Shown one piece after another: positions 57,205 through 64,000 of a DNA stretch of 64,000 nucleotides. The stretch spans positions 44,495 through 108,494 of the forward strand of contig DYID01000012.1 of NCBI GenBank assembly GCA_020723805.1. Direction: 5' to 3'. How positions within the stretch are numbered: the stretch's first letter is position 1; the number at the start of each line of letters is the position of its first letter. The notes beneath the pieces were generated by a model. The model made no database searches, was not told where the DNA came from, and saw only the letters and a program-made list of their open reading frames with translations. The translations under genes were made by a program, and so were the position numbers. Source of the stretch: Anaerolinea sp. Its GTDB lineage: Bacteria; Chloroflexota; Anaerolineae; Anaerolineales; Villigracilaceae.

Positions 57205-58221
57205 ATGAATTCGCTATGGAAAACAATCCTGGATGGATTGACCTATAAAGACCTTGCCGGGAAACGGCAACCCCGCATTTACACCGTTGTCACCGGGCTG
57301 ATCCTATTATTGCTGTTCGTGGCTGGAGGGATGGCAGGCTTGAATCGCTATCTATTGATGAGCCGTGTACAAGCCACCCCGGAAGCAGTCACCCTCCCGA
57401 CACAGACAATGGAACCAGTGGCTACGGAAACCATTGTGACCAGCCCATCGGGTGGCGTTGATTCGTTTGGCTGCCCAACCGATTCGTCGGAGTGGTCCTT
57501 TACACCGACCATGATCAGCGAGAATTATCAGATTATCCAGCCTGCCTGTGTCTATCAAGGTTTGGAGAAAAGCATTGCCTGGGCGTTGGCAGTCCGTGAA
57601 GGATACAGCCGCGCCGAAGCCACTGAGCTGCTTGGGTTCACAGAGATGCCCATGCGCCAGATGGAAACTGTCACCCTGCCCAGGGATGCAAACGATCTTG
57701 TGGATGTACCGGTCAGTTTCATCCCACCCAATCCCGATTTCAAGGAGTGGCGTTTGAATGCCAACGGTGAAGCCGCAGTCACGTATGCCTTGCGCGGATG
57801 TTTCGAGACATCCTCGGTCAAAGGCAATCGTGTCGAGACCTGGGGCGGTGAGTATCCTGTGATCTGTCTGGTGGTGGAGGATGCCGAGAACACTCACATC
57901 CTCTATGCGTTGAATGATCACATGTACATATCGCCTGCCACGCCCATGCGTTCCTTTCTGCTCTTTGGGTATCTGGGCGATGGGCAGTGGGTCTGGCTGG
58001 GCACACAGACGGAACCCAAATTGGAGATCACCGATGGAAAGGAAAATGCCAGCGACCGTCTAACCGTGGCAACCTTATACGACTCCCAGCCTTGGGATGC
58101 GAAATGGCTGAGCACAACCTATCATCTTGACATGCAAACGCTGCCGGAAAACTGGCAGTCTCTCACGGATGAAAACGAGAAGCAGTATATCCTCTCCGTG
58201 TTATCGGGAGCTGCGCCATGA
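57205..58221 (+). CDS. Membrane-anchored exported protein of unknown function
   Basis: 338 residues. One transmembrane helix (about 27-48), a Thr/Pro linker, then a ~250-residue outside domain with six Cys (FGCPTDSSEW, PACVYQG, LRGCFETS, PVICLVVE). Paired Cys suggest disulfides. Could be a pilus tip, receptor or entry-exclusion protein, but no family is recognised. Overlaps the next gene by four bases. Confidence 0.6.
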   Translation: MNSLWKTILDGLTYKDLAGKRQPRIYTVVTGLILLLLFVAGGMAGLNRYLLMSRVQATPEAVTLPTQTMEPVATETIVTSPSGGVDSFGCPTDSSEWSFTPTMISENYQIIQPACVYQGLEKSIAWALAVREGYSRAEATELLGFTEMPMRQMETVTLPRDANDLVDVPVSFIPPNPDFKEWRLNANGEAAVTYALRGCFETSSVKGNRVETWGGEYPVICLVVEDAENTHILYALNDHMYISPATPMRSFLLFGYLGDGQWVWLGTQTEPKLEITDGKENASDRLTVATLYDSQPWDAKWLSTTYHLDMQTLPENWQSLTDENEKQYILSVLSGAAP

Positions 58222-59420
58222 AGCGTATCAGTCTGTTTCTTCTGCTGATCGTTCTGATCTCTGTTCAACCTTTATCCGTCCTGGCGCAGTCTGCCCCATC
58301 CTGTTCCTTTCAACCGGATGGCAGCATCATTTGCACCACAGGTGGAGGAAATGAAGGGGGCGGAGAGGAAGGCGGTGGAAATAACAATAACAACAATGGC
58401 GGCGGCGCTTGTACGCCGGGCAACCATCTGGCATTCAGAGTGCTGGATTATGACGCAAGCACCAGCACCTGCAAAGTCCATCCCATCCGGGTGGACAACT
58501 GTACCGGCGAGATCATTGGCATGTCGGAGCAGATTGGCACCATGAGCTGTGAAATGCCAGACACCTCACCGCCCCAACATCCATGCACCAGTTTCTCCGT
58601 GGGACCGGGCGGTATCACCTGCACCAACAGCGGCTGGAATGTCAGCGCGCGCGTCACCTTCCCCGAGGTCTATCTGGATGTGCGCCCCTATCCTGCAACA
58701 TTGGTGCGTTGGCCGACAATGGTACGTAATGGCGGCATGCCGGAGTCTTCCGGATCAGGTGGCGTGAACTACATCTCCAATGGTGGAGGCTCACCCAACA
58801 ATCCACAGGTTGGTGACTGGCAGAATTTGAGATTGACCCTGACCCTGCGACCGGCAGGTCCAATGTTTGTGACTCTGCCGCACATCGGGGACCTTGTGTT
58901 GTCCAATGGCGCATCTCAAACCATTCAATGGGAAGTACCGTCCCATCCGGCTGTTGGCGCAACCACGCTCGCCGGCAGTGTCAGTGGACTGGATGAACTC
59001 CCCGGAGACATGCCTTTGTTTGTCGGCAATGGACGCGCCCCCTACAAGTTGTTCTGGGAGTTACGCTATCAGGAATATGAAGCCATCGAGGGCTGCCTTG
59101 CAGGTCCAAACGGAAACGGCAATTACAACTGTGGTGGCGGAACCGGGCATCGCGGCATTACCGGCTATGAATGGAAAAATCATTCCAGTGGAGGCGAGAT
59201 CCCGCCGTCTGCCGTGGCAAATTTACCTGCCGCGAGAATGGCGGATATCAACAACGATGGCACGCCTGACGCCTACTGGGATACCAACCTGACTCTGCGG
59301 CGCATGGATGATGCCGGAAGCATCAGCAATTCTCAATACCAGCATTCGTGGAATTGGGGTGGAATCATTTATTGGGCAGTGCGTGAAGGACAGGGACAGA
59401 TCGGCTGGCCGGGGCAGTGA
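58218..59420 (+). CDS. Secreted Cys-rich protein with Gly/Asn linker
   Basis: 400 residues. Signal peptide (about 1-23), Gly/Glu/Asn linker (GGGNEGGGEEGGGNNNNNN), then beta-rich domains with several Cys pairs and an EF-hand-like DINNDGTPDAYWD (Ca2+-binding loop, dockerin-like). Last gene of the pilus operon; probably exposed on the cell or the pilus. Function unknown. Confidence 0.6.
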   Translation: MKRISLFLLLIVLISVQPLSVLAQSAPSCSFQPDGSIICTTGGGNEGGGEEGGGNNNNNNGGGACTPGNHLAFRVLDYDASTSTCKVHPIRVDNCTGEIIGMSEQIGTMSCEMPDTSPPQHPCTSFSVGPGGITCTNSGWNVSARVTFPEVYLDVRPYPATLVRWPTMVRNGGMPESSGSGGVNYISNGGGSPNNPQVGDWQNLRLTLTLRPAGPMFVTLPHIGDLVLSNGASQTIQWEVPSHPAVGATTLAGSVSGLDELPGDMPLFVGNGRAPYKLFWELRYQEYEAIEGCLAGPNGNGNYNCGGGTGHRGITGYEWKNHSSGGEIPPSAVANLPAARMADINNDGTPDAYWDTNLTLRRMDDAGSISNSQYQHSWNWGGIIYWAVREGQGQIGWPGQ

Positions 59421-59495
59421 TTACATCAATTGTGATGATGATCGGGATTATCATTATCAGGTTACTGGAGAACAAAATAGGTCTGAGGCAGTAAG

Positions 59496-59556
59496 AGTAT
59501 CTCGTTTTGTTGGGGGCATCTTGTATATGAAATCTTGTCCAACAAAACGAGATACT
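59496..59556. repeat. Perfect 18-bp inverted repeat with 25-bp loop
   Basis: AGTATCTCGTTTTGTTGG (59496-59513) and CCAACAAAACGAGATACT (59539-59556) are exact complements. It lies between convergent genes at the border of the pilus operon and the AT-rich minus-strand block. No T-tract, so termination is possible but not typical. Confidence 0.75.
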
Positions 59557-59567
59557 TCAACATTTGA

Positions 59568-59846
59568 TTATTCTTTATTAAAAGAATTTCCCGCATCAAT
59601 TGCCCGTTGAGCCGCTTCTGGATACAGGCGAGCATAGTATTTGAACAGTAAAAATATTTCTTCCGTATTTCCCGCCATTTCCAGGTTCATAAAACATAAT
59701 TTTGCAAGCGCACCATACATACTTTTAAATTGACCTTCCAAAGGCGATGACCGCCATACATCTCCGTCGTTTACCGGTTTAATTTCCCGGGCGGTATATG
59801 GATCCCCTTCGTGATCAGTCAGCGTTATTTCGAATGTTATGTTCAT
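59568..59846 (-). CDS. Small hypothetical protein, 92 aa
   Basis: Acidic soluble protein: NITFEITLTDHEGDPYTAREIKPV (beta start), then YGALAKLCFMNLEMAGNTEEIFLLFKYYARLYPEAAQRAIDAGN, helical. GAGGCAAAC lies upstream of the ATG. Same strand as the ART-like gene, 57 bases downstream of it. No family recognised; it could be an immunity or antitoxin-like partner, which is speculation. Confidence 0.5.
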   Translation of the reverse strand: MNITFEITLTDHEGDPYTAREIKPVNDGDVWRSSPLEGQFKSMYGALAKLCFMNLEMAGNTEEIFLLFKYYARLYPEAAQRAIDAGNSFNKE

Positions 59847-59903
59847 GTTTGCCTCTCAATTAAAATTTTAGTGGTTTCATATATATGTTGTTGGTAAGCC
59901 CTG

Positions 59904-60731
59904 TCAATTGATGGGGATATCCACCCTTTCGATTTCTACTATCCAATTCGAGGGAATTGCATTCCAAAAAATCATGCCGCAATCGAGCTTTAATTTTCTT
60001 GACTGAAATTTGGGATGGGATAACTTAAAACTCCATGCCTCCAAAAACTCTTTAACAATATTGGGAATATCGCCCCTGGCTCGAATATCATCCATGCTGA
60101 TAAAGGGATGCGCGGCTCTTAGTGCCGCCTCCCCAGGGACGGCAACCTTGACCACTTTGGGCTCACCGTCAACCGAAAGGAGTTTCATGCCATCTTGTCC
60201 CAAAAGCTTTTGGGCTACATGTTGATCGAATTCAGAACCGTAAGACAAATAATGATTGAATCCATAAACCAACCCGGTCATTGAAAGTGTAAGATGCACC
60301 TGACCTTCCCGTTTCCCTTCACGATTACCTGGTCCGTGGGATTGCAGTAATTCACCAAGCCTCTGTGATACCTCGTGCCATTCTGGATGGGATGTCAGCG
60401 CCCTGCTGATCCTTACATGCCGGGCAGCGGCGCTTAGTGGGAGCAATCCATTTGCCCAAATTGAAATATCTTCAGACTCAATCGTTCGAGTGCCATGATA
60501 ACCCATCAATGTTTTTGAACGAAGCCAATCCAAAACAGCGTCTATCGCCGCATCGTGATTTGTAAGTTCAAGCAATAAGCCCCGAGTATCTTCTATATAT
60601 TGCAACTTTGAACCTGCAAGTTTCCTTCTCGCTTTATCCGTCATTAAAGGATACAGAACGCCCTCAAGACTCCCGAACCATTCATCAATACTGTCAAAAT
60701 CAATAATTTCCACTGTCATCATTTGCCTCAT
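59904..60731 (-). CDS. Unknown protein, possible ADP-ribosyltransferase fold
   Basis: 275 residues. The stretch LMGYHGTRTIESEDISIWANGLLPLS (His79-Gly-Thr-Arg) followed by GQVHLTLS, NHYLSYGSEFDQHVAQKL and VVKVAVPGEAALRA has the order of motifs seen in ADP-ribosyltransferase folds (HGT, a Tyr-rich strand, a later acidic strand), with the characteristic I...GL.P spacing after HGT. I do not see a certain catalytic Glu. Three in-frame ATG codons exist; the first is given. Probably an effector within an accessory or defence island. Confidence 0.45.
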   Translation of the reverse strand: MRQMMTVEIIDFDSIDEWFGSLEGVLYPLMTDKARRKLAGSKLQYIEDTRGLLLELTNHDAAIDAVLDWLRSKTLMGYHGTRTIESEDISIWANGLLPLSAAARHVRISRALTSHPEWHEVSQRLGELLQSHGPGNREGKREGQVHLTLSMTGLVYGFNHYLSYGSEFDQHVAQKLLGQDGMKLLSVDGEPKVVKVAVPGEAALRAAHPFISMDDIRARGDIPNIVKEFLEAWSFKLSHPKFQSRKLKLDCGMIFWNAIPSNWIVEIERVDIPIN

Positions 60732-60835
60732 TCATCGGAACCCATCAGAATCTAAGGACTGCAAATGCTTCTTCATCCAAACAGAAAATATCAGTTACGA
60801 AATCTTCAATATAATGCGCATTTTGCTTATAGTTT

Positions 60836-61696
60836 TCAATAGAGCAAATCTGCACCTTCATTCCATCTAAATGCAAAGCGGACATGGTCGGCAACTTCAG
60901 TGGATTTTACAATAAGATTAACACTGATACCCATTGCTTTATCCTCCTTGCCGAGGGCGATAAAATGAAGATGAGATTGAAGATGATTGCGGAAGTAATT
61001 ATCTAATGCAGTCGCAGGCACCTTAATTCCCAGAAACAGTATGACTCCCTGGGTGTATTCAGTTTCCTCCAAGGGAAGGAATTTGCCTGTCGTGCTTCTG
61101 AAGAGAGCGGGGAAATCCGTAATGGGATCGCTTGGCATTGACGGAGAAGTTACTTTTCTTCTCGTCATTTCCCGCGCCATCTGCCCCGGTCTATTCTTGA
61201 CTTCGAGCAAAATTCCACCCTTTTCCTTGGGTTTCAGTAACCAGTCGATTTTTTGGGAACCAATTCCCAACCCTGATTGCTCATATGCAAGATCGTGGTC
61301 AAGGGCAGCGTTGGAAACAGACAGCATTTCCACGATTGCATCGAGGTGTTTTGCTGGTATGTCGAGTTGTTGCCACCAACGCCGGAATTGCGAAGCAGTA
61401 AGAACACGATCTGCCAGGGCGGATGCGCGTACAAGATTTGCGACCAGAGGTGCCTGATGAGGAACTCCAAAACCACGGGAATTTCCATCAAAATGGAATT
61501 GTTTGCCAAAAATGTAGCGCCATTCTTGATCGAACACAAACTTTATAGCTTTTGTAGACCTAACCGATGCGGGTATTTTTTTCAACAATTGTTCTGAATC
61601 CAATCTGCCAATACCAAGGTCGGCAGCCTCATCATGGAAAACATCTAAAAGGCGTGACTCAGCGGTAATGAATGATGGAGGAAATGGATGATTCAT
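60836..61696 (-). CDS. PD-(D/E)XK nuclease-like protein
   Basis: 286 residues. Motif Asp151-x13-Glu165-Val-Lys167 in KIDWLLKPKEKGGILLEVKN is a classical PD-(D/E)XK active site (D, ExK) with a hydrophobic strand before it. The N-terminal part (about 1-140) is helical, with WRYIFGKQFHFDG and RRWWQQLDIPAKHLD. The C-terminal part is unknown. Could be a restriction-type or element-encoded nuclease. 105 bases upstream of the ART-like gene. Confidence 0.65.
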   Translation of the reverse strand: MNHPFPPSFITAESRLLDVFHDEAADLGIGRLDSEQLLKKIPASVRSTKAIKFVFDQEWRYIFGKQFHFDGNSRGFGVPHQAPLVANLVRASALADRVLTASQFRRWWQQLDIPAKHLDAIVEMLSVSNAALDHDLAYEQSGLGIGSQKIDWLLKPKEKGGILLEVKNRPGQMAREMTRRKVTSPSMPSDPITDFPALFRSTTGKFLPLEETEYTQGVILFLGIKVPATALDNYFRNHLQSHLHFIALGKEDKAMGISVNLIVKSTEVADHVRFAFRWNEGADLLY

Positions 61697-61870
61697 ATAT
61701 GTTTGCTACACCTGCATATTTGATACACAAATACCGGAACGGATGATGTTATTCATCTGATGGGAATGATTCCGAAACTGGAAAACCGATCCACATGTCA
61801 ATAGCTTTCATAATGTTTTGTCACCAACTTCGTGACTATATGCTGGCCAACGAGAACAATTTTACCCATA

Positions 61871-62443
61871 TTACCCCTCCCCATTTAAAACCTGATTCCA
61901 AAACTCCATGAAATCAATGTTGCTTTCTGGGTCGAGATGCGGATCAAATTCGAGCCCATATTCTTCACAATACTTTTTATACAGGAATTTAATAAATTCT
62001 ATTTCGACTTCTTCGTGGTCCTTTTCATACCACCACATATCACCATAGATCCGGGTCGCAAACCCATGCAGCCTTGCTTGATAATATGAGGCTGTTCGCC
62101 GTTCATCCGTTTCTCTATCTCTTTGTTTATCTGCCTTTCTATGACAGGGAAAGCAGAGAACCATTAAATCATCAAGCCGCTCATTCCCACCCACCCTGTC
62201 ATAGGTCAGGTGATGCACGTCGGGGTCCAACAAAATTACCCCGCACTTTTCACATTTGCCATTTGCGCGATCCAAGACCTGCCTGCGCTTTTCTTTCCAA
62301 ACATCAGATTGCAAATAGGCGCGATAGACATTTTGCCATTCCCGGCTATTCCCATCGGCTTTTTCAAATCGCGATGTCCATTCTCCAATCCTTTGCTCCC
62401 GAAGTTTATTTTCCTGCCACCTTTTCCAATCATTGTTAACCAT
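61871..62443 (-). CDS. HNH endonuclease
   Basis: 190 residues from the ATG at 62443 (AAGGA seven bases upstream). After a basic helical N-terminus comes a zinc-type HNH module: KCEKCGVILLDPDVHHLTYDRVGGNERLDDLMVLCFPCHRKADKQRD (by pattern: CxxC, HH, N, CxxCH). The C-terminal part is acidic, with WWYEKDHEEVEIEFIKFLYKKY. HNH proteins nick or cut DNA in defence systems, phages and homing elements. Confidence 0.85.
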   Translation of the reverse strand: MVNNDWKRWQENKLREQRIGEWTSRFEKADGNSREWQNVYRAYLQSDVWKEKRRQVLDRANGKCEKCGVILLDPDVHHLTYDRVGGNERLDDLMVLCFPCHRKADKQRDRETDERRTASYYQARLHGFATRIYGDMWWYEKDHEEVEIEFIKFLYKKYCEEYGLEFDPHLDPESNIDFMEFWNQVLNGEG

Positions 62444-62531
62444 ATTCATATCCTTCAAATAAAATGTGTAAGTGAATACATATCATGTACAGCGCCAATT
62501 TAATAACTTTATACAATTTAGATAGCGCATA

Positions 62532-64000
62532 TTATTTTGGAAGTCTTGAATGGAGCACCTTTGGAAAATCCCATAAGAATAGCTGTTCGTGGATACCCGT
62601 CGATTTACATGATGATACAACAGACTGTATGGCTTGATCCAACAACCTGCAATACCGTTTGAAGTTTATGCTTTGATGATCAGTCGGTATCCCCAATTCC
62701 ACTGCATGCACCCCAGATAGATTACGAGCAAACAAGAATTCCATCGATTGTCCGGGAGCGAACTGCCTGCCGTGTGCTTGCAACTGCCGGGCGGCGCGTG
62801 CAGCTGGAGATGGGGTCTTATATGCTTCAACTCCCCGGCTTAACTTCTGGTGGATGATCAATTCATCTATTGGAACTCGCCCTGATCGAAGTTCCTGTTT
62901 TGCATGCTCCACGAACTTCATCACCTCTGGGACATAATCTGCAAATTCCTGAGGTGAGTCTGCCTGTGCCAGAACCTCCAACGCCTTCAATTGAATCTTT
63001 CTCACCCACAGGGTCGTATCCCTTCGACGCAACTCGATGCCGCGATATTTGAGCGTGCCATCCTGGAAGGCGCCGAAGTATTGGTTGGGAACAGGCACAC
63101 GTGCATCCCGCTTCGAAGCCAGGAAAGCAACCCACTTGAAGACTCCTTCCAATGCAATGGGAATACTCGTTTTCTCCTCGATGGCATTCATGAGTTTTGT
63201 AAAGTCGGACGGTCTGTGAAAGCCTTCCTGTTGAACAAACAGACAATCGACATACATATGCAGAACCGTAAAGCCCATATCTTCCGCCACCTCCTTGGCT
63301 TGCAGCATCAATTCACGGCTCATGGCAGTCACAGCCTCATGCGATTCGATCTTTCCAAAGCGGGCGTTCTTGTATCCCAAATATCCAAAACACACCACCA
63401 GAAGCCACTTAAGCGCTGAGGCTCGCGCCTTGAGGATTTCCACTCTGCAATCCCGTGGATCGAGATCGGACAAAATGTTCTTAAGCATCAAGCGCTTTTC
63501 CAACAGGAGGCGCAGGGTTTTGGGAATCAGACCTTCGGGTGCATCTTCCAGACCAACTGTCTCCGGCGATATATTATGTTTGACCATGATTGCGGGGTAC
63601 ATGGAAGAGAAATCGATCTGGGCCACATTCCCATGCAGTCCGATGATGGGCTGATAGATCAGCCCGCCATGATCGGCACGGATCAATTCCGCCAGAGTCT
63701 TCCTGCCCTCGACTTGTTGTTTTTGCACCGGAACCATGATGTTGTTGCGCAGGGCAGTGAGCATCTGCATGGCAGTGATGCCTGCGCCGGGAGATTTACG
63801 TGCCATCTCCTGCACGCCGATACCTGTGACGCGTGCCTGTTCCATCGCACCTTCCAATCCGTACTCGCCGAAAGACATGGCATTCTTGCTGTCGATGTGC
63901 CAGCGCCCAAACAGATGCGCCTGCGCCCCGCGATAGGTGACCTGACCATAGGCAAAATAACTGTTTGCCTTTCGGGTCAATACCTTTCTCTCCCGATCCC
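62532..64000 (-). CDS. Family B DNA polymerase, C-terminal part
   Basis: At least 489 residues; the frame is open to the right edge, so the N-terminus and exonuclease region are outside. Motif A is IDFSSMYPAIMVKHNISPETV, motif B KARASALKWLLVVCFGYLGYKNARFG (with LGYKNA), motif C LHMYVDCLFVQ; the thumb follows with LKYRGIELRRRDTTLWVRKIQ. The domain order matches PolB polymerases of replicative or repair type. In motif C only the second Asp of the usual DTD is kept. Confidence 0.82.
   Translation of the reverse strand, partial: DRERKVLTRKANSYFAYGQVTYRGAQAHLFGRWHIDSKNAMSFGEYGLEGAMEQARVTGIGVQEMARKSPGAGITAMQMLTALRNNIMVPVQKQQVEGRKTLAELIRADHGGLIYQPIIGLHGNVAQIDFSSMYPAIMVKHNISPETVGLEDAPEGLIPKTLRLLLEKRLMLKNILSDLDPRDCRVEILKARASALKWLLVVCFGYLGYKNARFGKIESHEAVTAMSRELMLQAKEVAEDMGFTVLHMYVDCLFVQQEGFHRPSDFTKLMNAIEEKTSIPIALEGVFKWVAFLASKRDARVPVPNQYFGAFQDGTLKYRGIELRRRDTTLWVRKIQLKALEVLAQADSPQEFADYVPEVMKFVEHAKQELRSGRVPIDELIIHQKLSRGVEAYKTPSPAARAARQLQAHGRQFAPGQSMEFLFARNLSGVHAVELGIPTDHQSINFKRYCRLLDQAIQSVVSSCKSTGIHEQLFLWDFPKVLHSRLPK

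Larger units (their letters stand above)
18715..64000. mobile_element. Integrative element with cargo, right end outside the window
   Basis: Begins at the serine recombinase beside mvaD and includes an excisionase-like gene, ParA, a DnaA-N initiator with iterons, Tad-type pilus genes, metal-resistance cargo and a family B DNA polymerase. None of the chromosomal dispersed repeats A or B was seen inside it. No relaxase, coupling protein or VirB-type ATPase is in view, so transfer by conjugation cannot be claimed. The left limit is approximate. Confidence 0.75.

Noticed and set aside
62532..64000. Inactive polymerase because motif C lacks DTD
   Set aside because: Alignment of YVDCLFV with TDSVFV keeps the catalytic second Asp, and motifs A and B are intact.
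18715..64000. Naming the element a conjugative element (ICE)
   Set aside because: No relaxase, coupling protein or VirB-like ATPase in the window; Tad genes alone do not show conjugation.

Overview
The window joins about 18.7 kb of bacterial chromosome (1 to ~18,730) to at least 45 kb of an integrated mobile element that runs off the right edge. The chromosome looks like a Chloroflexota genome, most likely Anaerolineae. Reasons: Thr/Pro-rich (TPTP) linkers on exported proteins, a mevalonate-pathway gene, wall enzymes of a monoderm type, no outer-membrane genes, and short dispersed hairpin repeats between genes. This placement is inference; there is no rRNA gene to settle it.

Chromosomal part. 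On the minus strand from the left: the start of a CorA-type Mg2+ transporter, an unknown 140-residue protein, a four-helix-bundle (rRNA-intervening-sequence type) gene flanked by purine-rich repeats, and a wall-remodelling cluster of four L,D-transpeptidases (one frameshifted) plus an N-acetylmuramoyl-L-alanine amidase. Then come a flavin reductase, an AMMECR1 protein, a membrane TPR protein, DUF971, RtcB RNA ligase, a membrane SH3-like protein with a lipid kinase, a Ser/Thr kinase, ribulose-phosphate epimerase (rpe), ribosomal protein L28 (rpmB), an Asp23 protein, a DAK2/YloV protein and diphosphomevalonate decarboxylase (mvaD). A hairpin repeat of about 80 bp occurs four times here and was not seen in the element.

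Element part. A large serine recombinase gene overlaps the first 97 bp of mvaD, which points to integration at the mvaD 5' end. Next are an excisionase-like protein, an array of inverted repeats, two near-identical regulatory leaders (four CCGTA boxes, an extended -10 and an intrinsic terminator), small orphan proteins, ParA with a duplicated partner protein, and a DnaA-N-domain initiator. The initiator gene carries six 14-bp iterons and an AT-rich tract inside its reading frame, so it is probably the replication origin. A TadC-like membrane protein and an LCP protein follow. The same-strand series resumes at 55.8 kb with a Flp pilin, three TadE/TadG-like proteins and two exported proteins.

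Between these two blocks lies a 25-kb metal-resistance cargo: (i) a DtxR-controlled operon (multicopper oxidase, ZIP transporter, DtxR regulator, cupredoxin); (ii) a leftward copper/respiratory set (two rhodanese-like proteins, one probably a selenoprotein, PCuAC, DUF305, DUF3105, SCO and isoprenylcysteine-methyltransferase-like proteins, with CopC and ZIP remnants); (iii) a P1B-type ATPase operon with a SmtB/CzrA-type repressor; (iv) a two-component system with Met-rich proteins and a cytochrome; (v) a CmtR-like repressor, LspA, lipid/SAM enzymes and a second P1B ATPase, resembling lead/cadmium operons. The right end (59.5 to 64 kb, minus strand, AT-richer) has an unknown small protein, a possible ADP-ribosyltransferase-fold protein, a PD-(D/E)XK nuclease-like protein, an HNH endonuclease and the C-terminal part of a family B DNA polymerase. 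No tRNA, rRNA or CRISPR array was recognised.
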